Assembly: GCA_900549015.1 (NCBI GenBank)
Contig: URMH01000071.1
Span: 1 to 6,546 of the forward strand
DNA from: an uncultured Blautia sp.
GTDB taxonomy: Bacteria > Bacillota > Clostridia > Lachnospirales > Lachnospiraceae
Direction of reading: 5' to 3'
DNA: 6,546 nt
Part shown: piece by piece, positions 6,103-6,546 of the stretch
Layout of the letters: each line of letters starts with the position of its first letter
Numbering within the stretch: the first letter of the stretch is position 1
Translations under genes and position numbers: made by a program
The notes under the pieces: generated by a model
Database searches by the model: none
What the model saw: only the letters and a program-made list of their open reading frames with translations
What the model was told of the DNA's origin: nothing

Positions 6103-6546
6103 TTACATCATTGGCTCAAGTCCAAGTGCCGGATGGTTTTTCTCTGTCAGGAATGCAACAAGTGTTTCCGGATCTTCAGCGATTGTTTCATCACCGATCA
6201 TATCTGTAAAGTTGTCGATTCCGTAAAGTTCTTTTGCTGTCTTATTCAGACGTTCTGCAACAAATTCTTTCAGTTCTTTTGGCATCCATACGATACGCTC
6301 GATACCGCCTTCCGCCTTCATAAATTTCTTGGAACCGATGAAATGTTTTCCGTGACCCATGAATCCTGGTGTCTGAACACCGCCACCTGTCATAGATGCC
6401 ATTTCAGGGAATGTCATTCCAAGAGGTGTCATGCCTGCATACTCACGGTTTGCAATAACAACACCGTTGGAGAATGGCTCGATACCACAGATACACTCGA
6501 AGCATCCGCAAGATGTCATAGGATCCTGCATAATGGAGTACAGTGT
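6103..6546 (-). CDS. acsB: Acetyl-CoA synthase (CODH/ACS subunit), C-terminal fragment
   Basis: The last 147 codons of acsB; the reading frame is open to the right window edge, so the internal ATG at 6529-6531 is not the true start. AcsB condenses the CFeSP-borne methyl group, CO and CoA into acetyl-CoA at cluster A (a [4Fe-4S] cluster bridged to a dinickel site). The fragment contains the decisive M-T-S-C-G-C-F-E-C stretch. Its C-G-C (codons at 6502-6510) is the backbone/thiolate ligand set of the distal nickel, equivalent to C595-G596-C597 in the Moorella enzyme. Further family blocks are N-R-E-Y-A-G-M-T-P, Q-T-P-G-F-M-G-H-G, K-A-E-G-G and W-M-P-K-E-L-K. The cluster cysteines for the [4Fe-4S] unit and the tunnel domain lie off the edge. 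The end is intact (TAA), followed by a 161-bp gap with its own promoter for acsD. Confidence 0.96.
   Translation of the reverse strand, partial: TLYSIMQDPMTSCGCFECICGIEPFSNGVVIANREYAGMTPLGMTFPEMASMTGGGVQTPGFMGHGKHFIGSKKFMKAEGGIERIVWMPKELKEFVAERLNKTAKELYGIDNFTDMIGDETIAEDPETLVAFLTEKNHPALGLEPMM

Noticed and set aside
6103..6531. A complete small 142-residue gene starting at the ATG at 6529-6531
   Set aside because: The frame is open through the window edge (T-L-Y-S-I before the methionine), and the content is the conserved C-terminal part of acetyl-CoA synthase, so this is a truncated view of acsB and not a small gene.

Overview
The window is a Wood-Ljungdahl (reductive acetyl-CoA) pathway gene cluster from an anaerobic acetogenic bacterium. 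Every gene lies on the minus strand, so transcription runs from high to low coordinates. The proteins belong to the bacterial acs families, the ribosome binding sites are strong AAAGGAGG-type sequences, all six visible stop codons are TAA, and the base composition is moderate. Together these suggest a Bacillota acetogen, probably a gut Lachnospiraceae of the Blautia/Marvinbryantia kind. That genus-level placement is an impression from protein resemblance, not a search result.

In transcription order: the C-terminal part of acsB (acetyl-CoA synthase; runs off the right edge), a 161-bp gap, acsD and acsC (small and large subunits of the corrinoid iron-sulfur protein, CFeSP), acsE (methyl-THF:CFeSP methyltransferase), a 90-bp gap, acsV (ATP-dependent reductive activator of CFeSP), a DUF3786-family gene of unknown function, and the first 24 codons of fhs (formate-tetrahydrofolate ligase; runs off the left edge). 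Fhs opens the methyl branch by activating formate on THF. AcsE moves the methyl group from methyl-THF to the cob(I)amide of AcsCD. AcsCD delivers it to cluster A of AcsB. AcsV re-reduces CFeSP that has oxidised to cob(II)amide. CO dehydrogenase (acsA) is not in the window.

The most informative non-coding signals are in the two long gaps. The acsB-acsD gap holds a near-consensus sigma-A promoter (TTGTCA-18-TATAAT) facing acsD. A dyad overlaps its -35 box, a perfect 9-bp hairpin lies in the predicted 5' UTR, and a separate inverted repeat follows the acsB stop. The acsE-acsV gap holds a textbook intrinsic terminator (10-bp GC-rich stem, cUUCGg tetraloop, six T's) with no recognisable promoter after it. 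The likely design is a strongly transcribed acsDCE block with attenuated read-through into acsV, the DUF3786 gene and fhs. No gene-free stretch exceeds 300 bases. I found no mobile element, CRISPR array, tRNA or rRNA. The one protein of unknown role is the DUF3786 protein; the rest is known acetogen biochemistry with an interesting regulatory layout.
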